This document shows positions 11,563 through 24,100 of a DNA stretch of 64,000 nt, piece after piece. The notes under the pieces were generated by a model, which worked only from the letters and a program-made list of their open reading frames with translations, was not told the DNA's origin and did no database searches. Position numbers and translations under genes: made by a program. Every line of letters starts with the position of its first letter. The stretch's first letter is position 1. The DNA is from Udeniomyces pyricola (taxonomy: Eukaryota; Basidiomycota; Tremellomycetes; Cystofilobasidiales; Mrakiaceae), in the NCBI GenBank assembly GCA_039545295.1, contig BCIK01000014.1, positions 352,976-416,975 of the forward strand, written 5' to 3'.

Positions 11563-13372
11563 AAAGACTCTTAGCATCCTGAATTTCTACCCCCATTAGA
11601 AAATCAGGACAAGAAACGACAACGCTTGACCCGACTCATCCTTTTTCCATCCATGGTCTACTCTGGCGTCCTGTTCTTCTCTTCATCTTCTCTTTCTTCT
11701 TTGAACTATAGAGGATACATCTCTTCTTCTTGCGCTCCCCGTTTCTTCACCCACGCTTTCGATCCAATTTTCATTCAGCCTGTCCTCTTCCGCTTTCTTT
11801 TTCTTCTCATTTATCCCCCTACACATACACACACACACACACACACACGCGCGCGTTCATGCTTGTCATTCCAGCTCTCTCTTTCTTTCACATCCCCTCT
11901 GTTTTCGCCAGAGTTCCTTTGGTTCCTTGCCTTTTCCTTCTGATTTCTTCTTCTTCTTCTTTCTTTCTTCTTTCTTTTCTTTTTTTTTCGTCCGCTCCTT
12001 TGACTTTTTTTCTTATTAATCAAAACTTCCATCATCTCTCACTTTCTTCACCTTGTTCGAATCCATTTCCGGGGTTTTTTTTTTTTGTCAACCATCCTTT
12101 TCTACTTCTACTTCTACTTTTTCTTCTTCTTCTTCTTAATCTCAACACCATACCAGCGTTTTTTTTTTTTCATTTCCACTTCCAAACTATCCTCTCTTTT
12201 TTCCCTTCCACGTCAATCCCTCCTCACTCTCTTCTCTTCCAGGTTTCCCGGTTCAGCTAGCTGCTATTTTTTTTTTCATGCCAAGACATTTCAATCCGTC
12301 CATCCGTGTCACATGCAGTCTATGCAGTCTCGCCTTCAAATGGGTTGAACTACTTTCCCCCTTCTTGAGATGATCAGCCCTAGGCGCGCTAAGACTCTAG
12401 TCGACCGACCTTTTTTCGATTGGGACCTTAACTCCGGCCGGTCATCATTTATATTATTATTAAAAGATCCAGTCCTCAAGCAAGGCTGGCTTAGCTTGGC
12501 TTGGCTGTCCATGCCATGCGTTCTTTCATCGAATCGTCAAAAAAACGTATTCCGTCTGTCCTTATCCTATTCATCATCACCTTCTTTGAAAAAAAGCCCA
12601 TCACAGTACTAGCTAGTTGGGCATTTCTTTGTTGTCTATTCCTTTTTTTTTTTTCTCGCAAAACGTTCCTGTTACTTTTTGAGAGATACGAGAAGAAAGA
12701 AAGAAAGAAAGAACAAAAAAAAAGAAGAAAAAAAAAGAGGAGGAGGAAGGAGAAGAAAGCAAGACAGAGAAGAACAAGAAGAAGATTTGAAAAAAAGAAC
12801 AAAAAAAAAGAACAAAAAAAAGGAAGTGCGAAAGAAGAGAGGGGAGGGTGAATAGACTCAGGACAAGAACTATATATATTTATATATATAGAAAAAAAGG
12901 CAAAGGGGGGTTTTTCAAGGGACTGGATAATGCATGACATGCATATGCATGAGCTGCAAGAGAAGAAACGGTCGGGAGCGATCCGACGGAAACGGAGCGC
13001 TCGAAAAAAAAAAGGATGATCCAATATGACGAGAGTGAGTGAGTGAGGAGATTCATGGGAGGACGGTCGGGAAGGAAATCACGACATGAAGCCATCAGAC
13101 CCAGAGCGAGATTGAGGGGAGGCTCTAGATACACGAATGCGATTTGGATTTTCATATCAGTGAAGGGGGAGGAGGAAGGGGGGGGGGGGAGGATTATGTA
13201 TCCGGGTGTGCATGTCGTAGCTTATGGGTTCAGGTCGAGCTTGGCGTGGTGCGAGAGGATGAGTTTTCGGGTACTAGAGAGAGAGAGATGCGATGGTGAT
13301 GGTGATGGGCAAAGATGGACAAAGATGGAGTTCATCAGGAGAAAGAAACCCGAAGGAACGACAAGATAAAGG
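11563..13372. other. 1.8-kb intergenic region between convergent genes: polypyrimidine then polypurine tracts
   Basis: No coding exon was supported. From about 11640 to 12260 the plus strand is almost pure pyrimidine with T-runs, and from about 12690 to 12850 almost pure purine (GAAGAAAGAAAG type). A TATATATATTTATATATATA segment lies near 12870-12890, and an 11-nt poly-G run near 13182. Open frames here are composition artefacts. It should contain the SPO12-like 3' UTR at the left and the PEX11 3' UTR at the right. Confidence 0.6.
11821..11853. repeat. (CA)n microsatellite ending in CGCGCGCG
   Basis: A dinucleotide ACACAC run of about 26 nt (one T interruption) passes into a CGCGCG run. It lies in the 3' flank of the SPO12-like gene. 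Confidence 0.9.
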
Positions 13373-15533
13373 TCAGTCTGAGGTCCTATGGTAACAAGCA
13401 ACAGTGACGACCGAATCCTCGACGCCACACGTAGGAAGAAGCAGAAAACCCCAACCCTCCTCTGCCTCTTCTCCCCTCCCTGAATCACCAACAACAACGA
13501 AAAGGGTCTTCAACAAGAACAAGAGGACACTTACGCGATGAGGCCTGAGCCGAAGCCCGAGAGGATTTGAACGACAGGTTCGTAACCCTGAAGGTTTGGG
13601 AGAAACTCGCAGCTGACGAAAATAAGGTCCAGATCTTGGGTTGGATGTGATCATGTAAGTGGCATAACGGAAGGAGAGACAAGTGAGACATCATCGGTCC
13701 GGTGGGGAATGTCAGAAACAAATGGACATCAGTGATAAACCCAGGGACATAGTCATGATAGGCCAAGGGTAAGAAAAAATGACCCAAGAAGCCAACACAT
13801 GATTTCGAGAGACAATCGAGGGGAATACGTACAGAGCTTTCGACTCGCCCAATCATTCTCCTTCAACTTCATCTCCAGTTTCTTCACTTTCTCGTTCTCA
13901 TCTTCCCGATCGCCTCCATGCCCGATCATAGCACCCTGCAAAAGACCATGAGGCTCTCGCTCACCGACTTTTTCGGACGCAAACGAGCCGGGAATGGAAC
14001 GCATGTGGTTGAGCGAGGTGAGTTGAGAGGTCAGGGAACGGGTCGAGTGGGAGAGATGGGAGAGGTTGACGAGGATTTGGAGAAGCCACAAACGACTATG
14101 AGGAAAGAAGGAGAAGAAGCCAAACACCGAGAAGGACAAGAGCCAAGACGAACGTAAAGAAGGGGGAGAGGACGAGTAAACAGATCTCAAAAAGTTAGTC
14201 GGAAAACCAAAGAACTCCGACCCTCTCTCACGACCTCCACAAAGTTTTTCCCCCAGATCGTCGGAGGGATCGAGTCGGCAATTCCTTTGAGAAAACTTAC
14301 TTTGACCAATCCTCACTCCATTTTTCAATCCGCTCACCAAACAACCCCAAGCGCGAGAGTGTGTAGACATCGTCGGCGACTGCGCCCGACAGTTCGAGGC
14401 CAGCCTCGACGAGCTGTTGGCGGTGTTTGGACGAAACGAACAGGATAGTTGGACGGTTCATAACGGTGTAGAGCAGAGAGGATAGATCGTGAAACGGGGA
14501 AAGGAAATTGCCGAGAAGGAGGCAACGGCTGGAAGGTCGAAGAAAAAAAAAAGACGGAAGACGTAAAGCAGGGGGAGGGGGACATGTCAGCGGAATGCAA
14601 TTTCGTTCCTATTCGACCCACGCGGATTCGAGATTAAAAACATAGATTCAACCCCCTTGAGCACCTAGATATTTGCCTCACTCACCGAGAGAGTGACAGG
14701 CCACTCGCCGTCTTCTTTAATCGCCCATCCAGTCGCGTCCCGGATGGGACCGACTTGACGCCTGCCGAACGAATCGGCGACGCGATTCGCTGGAGCTGAT
14801 CAAAGAACGCCCGGAGATGCCGGGCAAGGGTCGAAGGAGATTGGCGGATGAGGAGGTGAAGTTTGATAGTGTATTGGATGAGTTTCTGATGGTCGGAATT
14901 GACCAAGACCAAGGAATTAGGGAAAAGTGTGAGTGTGTGTGTGGGGGGGGGGGGGTCAATCGCGTTAGTAGGTCGGGATGATCGGGCGAGTTAGCCGGGT
15001 CAAAGACAAGGGTGAAGAAACAAGTTCGACTCGAACGCACCAGGATTTTATCTCGCCCGTTCGAGGTGAGCAGCATAGACTCGAGGATGCGACTGAGCGA
15101 GTAGAGGAGGCTGACCGAGGATTTCGAGAGGCTGATTGGAAGAGGGGAGATGACAGCTGGTTTGAGGGGAGACGCCGAACTCGGGCTGTTACCGCTTGGA
15201 TGAGTGGGAAGGACAGGTTCTAAGGGGCCATCGCTAGCGAGCAAATGATTGTCCTCCGTGATGCCTCCACCTTTGGTAAGAGGCAAAGAAGACTGAAGAG
15301 CGAGAGTAGAGCTCATGGGATGAGTTGGTGGAGAGACGGCAGGCGCAAAGTGGTGCCAGGATGGGATGGGATGAGTCGAGACGCGTCGTCGGGGAGCGCT
15401 TGACTGTGGAGGGAGGGTTAGGGATGGACGGGTTTGCTTGTCGAGTGCTTCGCTGAAGGAAGATGAGGTGAAGAGGAAGGGACGATGGAGGGGCGAATTG
15501 GGTAAGGGTAAAGGTTGGGGAGCAAGACCCATA
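13373..15533 (-). CDS. PEX11-family peroxisomal membrane protein
   Basis: PEX11 proteins remodel and elongate the peroxisomal membrane before division. The early exon has SLLYSLSRILESMLLTSNGR-DKIL, spliced to KLIQYTIKLHLLIRQSPSTL, which matches the amphipathic PEX11 N-terminal region (GRDK...QYT.K). Next come RCLLLGNFLSPF and SKHRQQLVEAGLELSGAVAD-DVYTLSRLGLFG, the conserved 'D...LSRLGL.G' segment, then EDWSK. A hydrophobic stretch (SSWLLSFSVFGFFSFF), a charged loop (EDENEKVKKLEMKLKEN) and a last exon with LIFVSCEFLPNLQGYEP and GFGSGLIA follow. That last exon resembles the C-terminal helix of Pex11C-type members. Start: first in-frame ATG at 15533 (MGLAPQP) or a second at 15316 (MSSTLALQ). Stop is at 13373 or 13386 depending on the final acceptor. 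The intron near 14943 carries a 13-nt poly-G run on the plus strand. Confidence 0.75.
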
Positions 15534-16162
15534 CGGGGGGGGAATGAGAAGCGTATAGGCGGGAGTAGCGTTAACAGCTGTTGGGGAGACAAGTGGTCAT
15601 ATCGATATGTACAATGTACCGTCTGGCAGCATCATGTTTGAGAAAGCAGGAGCGCAGGGTCGCATGTTGCATGTCCATGTCGCAGGAGGCCGGAAGAACA
15701 CAACATATCACGGTCAGTGAGTTAGTCACCAAATGATGATGATGATCGATCGGATCGAATTATGAGCTGATTCGGTGCAGCTGTCGATCTTGTGTATTGT
15801 ATGGCTGATACATCATATCGTCCTCATCCCACATCGCCCTCACTCATCCCTTTTTCATACATCTCGTACTCCATCAATTCCCACCAATCGCCCACGACTG
15901 CTACTGTTAGGCATCTCAATCCATCCCGCTCATTCATCCACATCGACACATCGCACATTTCAACCCGCTATAACTCGTTGGTCAACTCCGGTTGCAAAAC
16001 GAGTCCGTCCGTCGCGTCCGACCAATCCCTCATTGATATCTACATCATTTCTGCTCGACCCATACCTTCAACGACCCAACTGTTTACACACACCACACCA
16101 CTCCTCAAGCTCGACAACAAACATCTCGACCGGTTCCATTTATCCCGAGCCCTCTGCCCAAG
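15534..16162. promoter_or_regulatory. Divergent promoter region of PEX11-like and TFB2 genes
   Basis: 629 bp between start codons that point away from each other. A GATGATGATGATCGATCGGATCG patch lies near 15735. A plus-strand frame from 15775 runs through here, but it overlaps TFB2 in another frame and has no recognisable domain. No specific factor site was identified. Confidence 0.4.
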
Positions 16163-19100
16163 ATGGCGCCTCCGTCCTCTACCTTCACGTCTTCCATCCA
16201 TACCTATCTCGATTCTCAATCCCAAATGACCATGACTCGTCTCTACTCGACCCCAGCAGGATGTCTCGCTATCTTCCGGTCAGATCCAGCTCTGAGCTCT
16301 CTAGTCCCAACCTGATACCTATCCGACCTATCCCTCGGAGAAAAATCGCAAGACCTGTTTATTCTAGCCCTTCCACGCGTTCTGACGCATGCACCCGATT
16401 CTCCTTCTGCTTTCTTTCTCGGCCAACTCCTCAAACACGTACTCATATGCCTATACCCTCGCTCTAGACTTCTTCCTCCATTGGCTCGGCAGATCGTCTT
16501 CAATCTTCTTTGGCTAGAAGGCTCAATGCGAAAAGATGACCTCATGCTCTGGATCAAAGGCGACGAAGGGAGACGGTTCGGTCTTCTCCTTCGCTATTTC
16601 CGCGTTTCCTAATGGCAGCTACATACGTTGTCACAAGTCGCATGAAATCGTCCAAACCACAGTCTGGAAACACACTGACAAACGTGTTTCATCCAACCCC
16701 CAATCTCGTTTCTATCTCTCCTTTGCTGGACTATACTCTCTCGCAGCCAAGCAGCACCGGCCCTCGCCATTCTCGAACACCGTTACATCATCAAGGATTC
16801 CTCTTCGAGTAGTTCCTCTTCTGCCAGGACCAAATACGTGCTCACGAGTGCTTTCAAAGAAAACTTGCGGAGAGCTTTGACGGGCGGGTAAGAGGCTTGC
16901 TTCGTACATACCAGGAAACACCGACGTATGCACGGTCATTTGTTCCCTTTGGCTTCTGACTCCTGAACCCTTTCCCCCTCCCTCTCTCCTCTCCCCCCTC
17001 GACACCCTCATGCGTAACATGCCGATACACAACTCAATCCTTCAGCGGCACTCATCAATCTTTTGGCCTCCCCTCGGACAAAGAAGATAAGAACGCAAAG
17101 TCCATATCGGAACTGGACGAGATTGCTCGATCGAAATGGGAGGTTTGTCTCACGTCCTTCCCTCTTACAAATGTTTCATAGCTCTGGGCCTCTCGCAACC
17201 ACTGCATTTACCTGAATAGCCGCTACATACCCTCTCTTTCAGACGATTTTGCATTTTATGGTGTCAAAAGGAGGCACGATCAACATCTCACCTACTTCCC
17301 CAAAGCCCTCTGTCCTCTATCTGCTCGCTAATTCGGGCCTCATGGCGGATCCGTACGCGTCATTTCTTCCACACTACGCTCTTCTAACCAATACTGTTCT
17401 GAATATGCTGAGTATTCCTAGACTGATGACATGAACGGGCGCTACTTTGAGCTAATACAGGGGTGGCCAAGGAACGATGCGAGCTGAACGCCTTCAGATC
17501 ACGTCGCGTGGGTTTCAATTCCTTCTCGAGGACGTTCACACGCAACAATGGGACCTTATGCTAAACTATCTGAGACTAGCTCCGGTCAGTCTCACTCGCG
17601 AATCCTGGAGCATCGCATGCAGCACCATGGTTTTGCTCTCATACAAATCGTTCGAGGCAAAGTGTTGGACTAACATGTTTGATTTCCTCCATCTACTCTT
17701 CATATCTGCCATGGGATGCCTCTTGTTGTCTGTCGGATTTCTGTTGAATACAGGAACGTGACATGGACCCGATCGAAGCCCTCGCTTTCCTCTTCATGCT
17801 TGGTAGTCTCGAACTTGGTCGGGTAAGCATCCCGATCTACTCCCTTCTCGGGGTTGATGGATACCACACCCTTTTCTCCTACTAACTTATGAGACTTTTG
17901 ATCCCGTCTTATTCCTCCTGGACTCGATGTGCTTGTTGAATTGGTGGCAAACACACAGGGTTATTCGACTGAAAACTTGACGCCGACTCAATTGACCATG
18001 TTGGAGGACCTCAATGAGACGGGTTTCATCTATCGCCGCACAGTTCGTCTGACTTTTTTTTCTTGCCATGATTAACCTTACTTTCTCCCTCCGTCTCATT
18101 CGCACGATATTTTTTCCACATCTTCCGCACTGTCTTTTCGCCTCTTCCACTCCTGTCTACCCACACATTCGTTCCCTTCTCCACTCTACCTCTATTTTCC
18201 TCTTCTACCCTTCCTCTCCCGGTCCTGCAGAAAACATCGAAACGGTTTTACCCAACCCGCCTGGCCACCTCACTCTCGATTGTGGATTCCCCACCCCAAG
18301 CGTCTACCTCCTCCGACGCGATGACGGCGTCGGGTTCTTCGGCTTCCGGCACGAGTTCGGCAGCGGCAGCAGCGACGACCAATTCAGAAAAGGGCTTTGT
18401 CATTATCGAGACTAACTTTAGAGTATATGCGTATACGAGTGAGTATGCTGGGATGTCATCGACAAGACCAAAAACAGGAAATGGAGGGGGGGGGGGGGNG
18501 GGTCAGAGGCCCAGGGTGCTTTTACTGGATGATTGATCTCTGATTACATCTCACTCACCTTGATTTCTTGGTCCCAATCGACCTCCTTTCTTGTTCTTGT
18601 TCTTCCTTCTTGTCTCTCGCTTGTCCTCCCTGCTCCTCTCCTTTCGCATTCGGACTCTCCTCAACCTGGCCTCACTCCCGGTCCTTCCCGACCACGCTCA
18701 AAGACAACATCCTTCAGATCTCGGTCCTCAACCTGTTCGTGCAATTCAAAGCGCGGTTCCCGAACATGGTCGTCGGTGAGATCACCCGGCGCAAGATGAG
18801 GGGCGCTTTGGAGAAGGGTATCACTGCAGATCAGGTATGACCTTCTTTACTTTCTCTGGATTTTGTTTCTCTGAGGGGGAAAGGCAAGGAAAGCAAAGGA
18901 AGGGGGGGAGAGAGGGGATTGTAGTAAGAAGGGGAGATAGAGCTGATATAATATCTTTGCTTCTCGTTTTTGTTTTGTTACCACTTTATATTTCTTCCTC
19001 TTCTTGATTCCATTTTCTGCTCGGCTATATTTCCCTCCTTCCCTTCCCCTCCCCTCTGAACCTTTTGCTTTGGAAATTCTCCTTTCCCTTTTCCTCCTGG

Positions 19101-19631
19101 CTATGCATATGGTCTAGATCATCGCCTACCTTACGACCCATGCGCACATCCAAATGCACAAAAACGTATGTCACCTTTCCTCCTCCTCTCTGTGCTCTTC
19201 GATATCATCCTTCTCCCCAACCTTCCCCATGCCTGCCTTGCACATCCAATCTCCTCCTTTTAATCTCTCCTATCTTTTCTCCCCCCCGGCTCACGCGACC
19301 CCTCCCTTTTCCCTTCACTTCGTCTCCCTAGAATCCTCTCCTCCCAGTAACGGTCCAAGATCAACTTCGTCTCTACGAAACCGAGCTCCATCGAGTCCGA
19401 ACGACCGACGGTCACCTCTACTCCGATTTTGCTTCCTTTGGTCAATACCAACAAGCCCTCGCCTACGCCAAGCAACTCGACGTCGTCCTCTTCGAGAGCC
19501 ATGGAGCTGGGAAAGGAGCAGCAAACGGCGGTGGGGGGCCGTGTTTCTTTGTTAGTCCGGAGGGTCATATGGCGATCAAGGAGTACGTCGGTAGGATGGG
19601 GAAGGAGGACATGGGAGGAGGTGGGTGGTAG
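16163..19631 (+). CDS. TFB2: TFIIH core subunit TFB2 (p52 / GTF2H4)
   Basis: Subunit of the TFIIH core that anchors and stimulates the XPB/Ssl2 ATPase in transcription initiation and nucleotide excision repair. The start at 16163 gives [19 protein letters not shown] and then [15 protein letters not shown], spliced to [20 protein letters not shown] and then [14 protein letters not shown], the hallmark p52 N-terminus. Later exons carry [62 protein letters not shown] and [18 protein letters not shown]. They end with [46 protein letters not shown] and [13 protein letters not shown]. The C-terminal domain that binds p8/Tfb5 ends in a Gly-rich tail before TAG at 19629. A Ser/Ala-rich insertion sits before GFVIIETN. 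The intron after that exon holds 13 Gs and an N at 18499. Confidence 0.96.
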
Positions 19632-20322
19632 GGGTTTGAAGAGAAGGAAAGTGTGGTCAGGTGATATATTTATAGAGAGAGAGAGGCCATGGGATGAAAC
19701 TTGATGTAACGTAGACAAGACAGGGTTGGGACTAGAATGTCAGACGTAGTGTACACGCGTGTAACACATGGCTTGGGAGAAACCTGAACGAAAATGATCG
19801 TGCAATGAACCTCAGCCTCGATCACATAATCGACGATGAGTTTCTGGGTGGGAATGGAAGCCCTTCTGTATGCGTCGTTCCGTTGGTGATCAACGGCGTC
19901 GCGTCATGAACCGACGTTGGGTTAGAGTTCCATCAGTCGACGCGGATCAATCCCGCGAGCTTGTCAAAGGTTAACGAAGATCTTCATGTATCTGCCTCTC
20001 AAATTAGTAACTCGACTATTCGACTGCTGGAGAAGAAGCAGACTTGAACTGGAGTCGCCACCCGACCCTTGGTCTCTGCTGCCGTTCCTTCGCGCTCCAA
20101 GTTACTTGAGTATGTGGTCCCAGCCGCTGGTCTCTCCCTTTCAATGAGCTCACCCGACACAAAAGGGATGAATTCCAAGAACAATGCCCATCACAACCGA
20201 GTCCAACTGGATCCCACTGACCATCCAGCCTTCCCTCTTAGCCCTTCCCTCCCACAGAAAGCCTTCAATCTAAGCCGCCGGCGCCGCCCAGGGCCGAAAC
20301 GAATCGAGAGCGAGCGGTTCGC
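19632..20322. other. Intergenic region between convergent TFB2 and mL53 genes
   Basis: 691 bp with no supported gene. An open plus-strand frame from 20069 runs antisense over the mL53 exon and shows no domain. I see no tRNA-like cloverleaf; a GTTCAAGTC string near 20040 lacks a pairing stem. Confidence 0.5.
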
Positions 20323-21003
20323 TCAATTCGAAAAGGCATCGGCCTTGGCCTTCAACCCCCTCGCATGGGAATCAATTTTATCCAGAATCTCTTTGACATG
20401 GGCGCTTTCCTTGACGTCAATGTCGATGACGTGGCCGTCAGAGTAGGTGACTTTGAGGCTCTCGCCCGCGGGGTCGGAAATCATGTTGAGGTCGAGATTG
20501 AAAGCGGCCGAGGGGCCTTTTGGAGGGGGAGGAGTCTTGAGGTACGTCATGGAGGAGAGGGCGATAGGGTTGGAGGTGGTTAGGTAAGGGATGACCCGTC
20601 GGAGTTTGATAGAGCTTGGCGAGTTAGGGGAGAAGGAGAGGGAGACGGCTGGTAGGATGGAGTGAGGTAAGAGAGGAAGGGAAAGGCGAGAGTGAAGTTG
20701 AGAAGGAGCGGTTAGTTGTTTGGCTGATTCGTTTGGTGGGCGAGGAGGAGGACTAAGAGGAAAAAGATGAACGGACAATGGAGGTACTGCATGGGCAGAC
20801 CGGCGAATTTGACTCGTCCCATCGGTAAAGTGGGAAGGCAAGTGGTAGATAGGTTGGGCGTGTGGGTGTGGGTGTGGGTGTGGGTGTGGGTGTGGTCGGT
20901 GGGGTATAGCCTGATCGATAATCACGTTCATGCCTTGTCGACTGTCCAAGTTCCGTCGCGTGGTATAATTAATATTTAATAAGTTACTCAGTTGGTTAGT
21001 CAT
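20323..21003 (-). CDS. Mitochondrial large-subunit ribosomal protein mL53 (yeast MRPL44 family)
   Basis: The C-terminal part (about 20323-20648) reads VSLSFSPNSPSSIKLRRVIP, then an AFNLDLNMISDP strand, ESLKVTYSDGHVIDIDVKES, and HVKEILDKIDSHARGLKAKA. This matches the thioredoxin-like mL53 plan: an N-terminal 'V.F.PF....' strand, then 'VTYKDGKE...D' and a C-terminal helix ending in a KAK-rich tail. The acceptor CCTACCAG at 20649-20651 suggests the exon starts at 20648 in phase 1. The upstream exon is not resolved. The frame stays open to an ATG at 21003, but that stretch encodes a His-Pro repeat from the GGGTGT array and is probably not protein. A short exon starting at the ATG near 20821 (MGRVKFA) would join in phase. 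The 5' coordinate is therefore an outer limit. Confidence 0.65.
   Translation of the reverse strand: MTNQLSNLLNINYTTRRNLDSRQGMNVIIDQAIPHRPHPHPHPHPHPHAQPIYHLPSHFTDGTSQIRRSAHAVPPLSVHLFPLSPPPRPPNESAKQLTAPSQLHSRLSLPLLPHSILPAVSLSFSPNSPSSIKLRRVIPYLTTSNPIALSSMTYLKTPPPPKGPSAAFNLDLNMISDPAGESLKVTYSDGHVIDIDVKESAHVKEILDKIDSHARGLKAKADAFSN
20855..20903. repeat. (GGGTGT)n hexanucleotide array, G-quadruplex-capable
   Basis: Six GGG tracts with exact TGT spacers lie between 20864 and 20890, flanked by TTGGGCG at 20854-20860 and GTGGGG at about 20899-20904. The array is close to the start of the mL53 gene and about 220 bp upstream of the AP-3 beta start. On the minus strand it is ACACCC-type. Confidence 0.9.
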
Positions 21004-21114
21004 GTTCCGTTGAGAACAGTATGCTCATCCACTCATCATCGTCATCAATATCATCCCCGACATCCCCCATCACAGATTCCCATCCCCCNCCCCCTCCCTA
21101 GCCATCCAACCGCC

Positions 21115-24100
21115 ATGGAAGCCCTCTCCCGTCTCGGCCAGAGGATCACCGAGAACATCCAAGTCAGTATCGACTATACCAGACATTCATCACCACTACC
21201 ACCATCACGCTCAACTCATCCCTTTCCCATCAACCCTTCTGCGCTTGCCCTTTCCCTCAGGAATCCACTCGCGACCTCACCTTCACCGGTTCTTCTCGTG
21301 ACCTCTTTGAATCCACAGCGGACTCGGACCCAAAGACGACCAATGCCCTCTCTGCCTTGCTGTCTTCCTCCCATGATCGGGACAAGATCGAGGGCATGAA
21401 GCGACTTATCGCAGTCGGTCCCTCTTCCGTCATTCTCTCCCGTCGCGTCTCGTCTTTCTGACCGTCCTTGCTCCTTCCCCCCTTCGTTATCGCATTCATT
21501 ACTGGCCACCCATTCTCCATCGCCTGTCCCTCAACCTACCTCAGCTCATCAGCAAAAATCGCGACGTCTCCGCCTTCTTCCCTCAAGTCGTCAAGAACGT
21601 CTCGTCGCCCTCGCTCGAACTTCGCAAGCTCGTGTATATCTATGTCCTGCGCTTCGCCGAACAAGAGCCCGATCTCGCGTTGCTCTCCATCAATTCGTTC
21701 CAGAAAGATCTCAATGATCCCAATCCACTCATCGTGAGGACACGTTCTTCTTGCAGCGGCAGAGGAGGAGGGGAAAAGATATCAATGCTAGATTGACTCC
21801 CCCCTTTCCCCTCCCCCCCTCCCCCCTTCTCCTTCCATGGGCTTGATATAAGTGTCTTTTGCTGACTAAATTCTTATTTCATGCACTCGTTCTAAAACTG
21901 CTGGCAATCACTTGCACACACGATAGAGAAGCATGGCTATCCGAGTCCTCGGCGGTATCCGAGTCCCCATGATTGGCTCTGTCGTCCTTATGGCAATCAA
22001 AAAGGGTGTCTCGGATCCGAACCCTTATGTTCGAAAGGCAGCTGCCCTTGCCATCCCAAAGCTCTACGAGTAAGCTCACTTGTGTCTTTCTTGTCGAGTT
22101 TGTCTGTCAGATATGATCAGTGGTCTGACTATGCACATGACGCGTCTTTCGGTCTCTCCCAACGGCTCCGTCGTTGGCTCGTTTGCAGGACCGACCCAAC
22201 ACATCATTCATCTCTTATCCCTCTCCTTTCTCCGCTTCTCTCCCCTCAATCTGGTCCCATTCCCTTGGGCCCAACCTTGCTTGCCTTTTCAATTCTTGCA
22301 CCACATGAGCTCTCACTTCTACACCCACACTATCGACATCTCTGCCGAACCCTGCCTGAGGCAGACGAATGGGCTCAGCTTGCCCTACTGGACGTCCTCG
22401 GTCGTTACGTCAGGACGTTCCTCCGGAAACCAACCGTCGACGATGTCGAAGGGGATCTAGAGACCAATATCGACGAGGATCAAGGCCCCGATCCAGATCT
22501 CGTTCTCTTGCTTCAATCAAGCTCGGCTTGCCTCTACTCATCCTCGCCAGCCGTCATTCTCGAGACGGTCAAATTGCACCATCATCTGTCTCCTCCTCCT
22601 CCCAACTCTCCTCTTCCCCATCTTGCGCCGCCTCTTCTCCGGCTGATGACGATGCCTCTCTCTTCGAGATCCTCGCCCACCTTGATGAACGCTGGCGGGA
22701 GTACCTCCTCCTCTTCCGAAGGCGCCCATCTCGCTGTGCTCAAGTCGATTCGACTCCTCGTCCGCCAACGAAGGGACGTATTTGACGACTATGACGACGA
22801 AACTGAGCTGCAAACCTCGTCATCGTCATTGAACTCTTCTTACTCGAAGGGCGTTTGGACCAAGTTCATCGTCGGCGTCGGAGATTCGCGGACGATAGCC
22901 GAGGTCAAGATTGAGATTTTGGAAGGGCTCATCAAAATGGAGAATTACTTGGCTATTATCTCTGAATTTGTCGTATGTTTCAGACTTTCTCTCTTTTCGC
23001 GCTCTGGCTTCGGGCTCTTCATCGTCCGTATGACAAAGAGAAATCTGACTTGATGTCTACTTGCCACATGCGTTTCACTACCTGCTCTGTACTTTCCGTC
23101 CTCTTCAACCTCCTTTTTTAATATTATTATTGATCGCTCTAGCAATATGAACGTTCGCCCGACTCGGTTGTCTCCATGGCGTCTATCCGCTCTATCGGAT
23201 CGGCGGCCATACAATTCCCACCCGCGCGAGAAGTCGCCATGAAGGCTCTTCTGAAGTTGCTCAAGTCCAAACGAGGTACGTAGTCCACCCAAGACTTTCG
23301 TTTTCTGTGATTGAGGTGATCTCTGCATCGTCAATCCGGGGATGGAGCGAGTAGACTGGGAGCAAGATAGAAGGATGGGCATGCAACGTTTATGACATCC
23401 TCGGTCATTACAAAAGCTTCCTAACTTTCGTTTTCCCCCATTTTCATCGTGATTTTTCATGATCTTCTAGACACCACGGTGACCACCACGATCTTGACTC
23501 TGAAAGGTCTCATCCTCTCCTTGCCACCCCTCGTACCCAGTCCCCCTTCCACGGCTGCTTCTCCTCCTCCGGACTCGACGTCATCCTCGCCCACCTCTTC
23601 ATCCGCATCGGCGTTGACAGCTCGGCTAGCGGCACTGCTGCCGACGATAACCTCAGCGCCAGCGCGAGCGTGTATCGTGTGGTTGGTCGGAGAGTTTTCG
23701 GTGGTGGGGGACCAAGAGGGTGGCGAGGGATCCGCGATGAGTGTTGAAGTGTTGAGGTTGGGCGTGAAAGGGTTCGCGAATGAGGTTCGTCTACTTGATA
23801 ACAAGACAAACATGGTCATCCAAACTAGCCAAGAATGAAAGAAAAGCTGATTGCATCGTTTTCTTCCTCTTTTTTTTCTTTCGGTTTTCGTTTTGGTTCT
23901 CAAACCCCTTTCTCACCTTTGACTAGTCCCCAGAAACCAAACTCTCGCTGCTCAACCTCGGCACGAAACTCCTCTCTCTTCCTAACACTTCCCACGGGCC
24001 ATCGAAAGCGATCTCGGATCAACTGCCTTTGCTCTGCACGCATCTCTTTGCGCTTGCCCAGTACGACGCCGATTATGTTGTCCGCGACCGAGCTCGATTC

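Noticed and set aside
11730..12260. 176-residue Phe/Ser/Leu-rich frame
   Set aside because: Pure product of a CT-rich tract; no conserved segment, and it falls in 3' flanking sequence.
13545..13600. tRNA-like TTCAAATC string on the minus strand
   Set aside because: It lies inside the last PEX11 exon and has no acceptor or D-arm pairing.
15775..16467. 230-residue plus-strand frame near the TFB2 start
   Set aside because: It overlaps the TFB2 N-terminal exon in another frame, and only the TFB2 frame carries family motifs.
20869..20910. His-Pro repeat peptide at the N-terminus of the long mL53 frame
   Set aside because: It is the minus-strand reading of the GGGTGT array; mL53 proteins are about 100-150 residues and lack such a segment, so a short upstream exon is more likely.
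23457..23903. 148-residue minus-strand frame inside APL6
   Set aside because: Antisense shadow of an APL6 exon whose plus-strand frame fits the AP-3 beta trunk.
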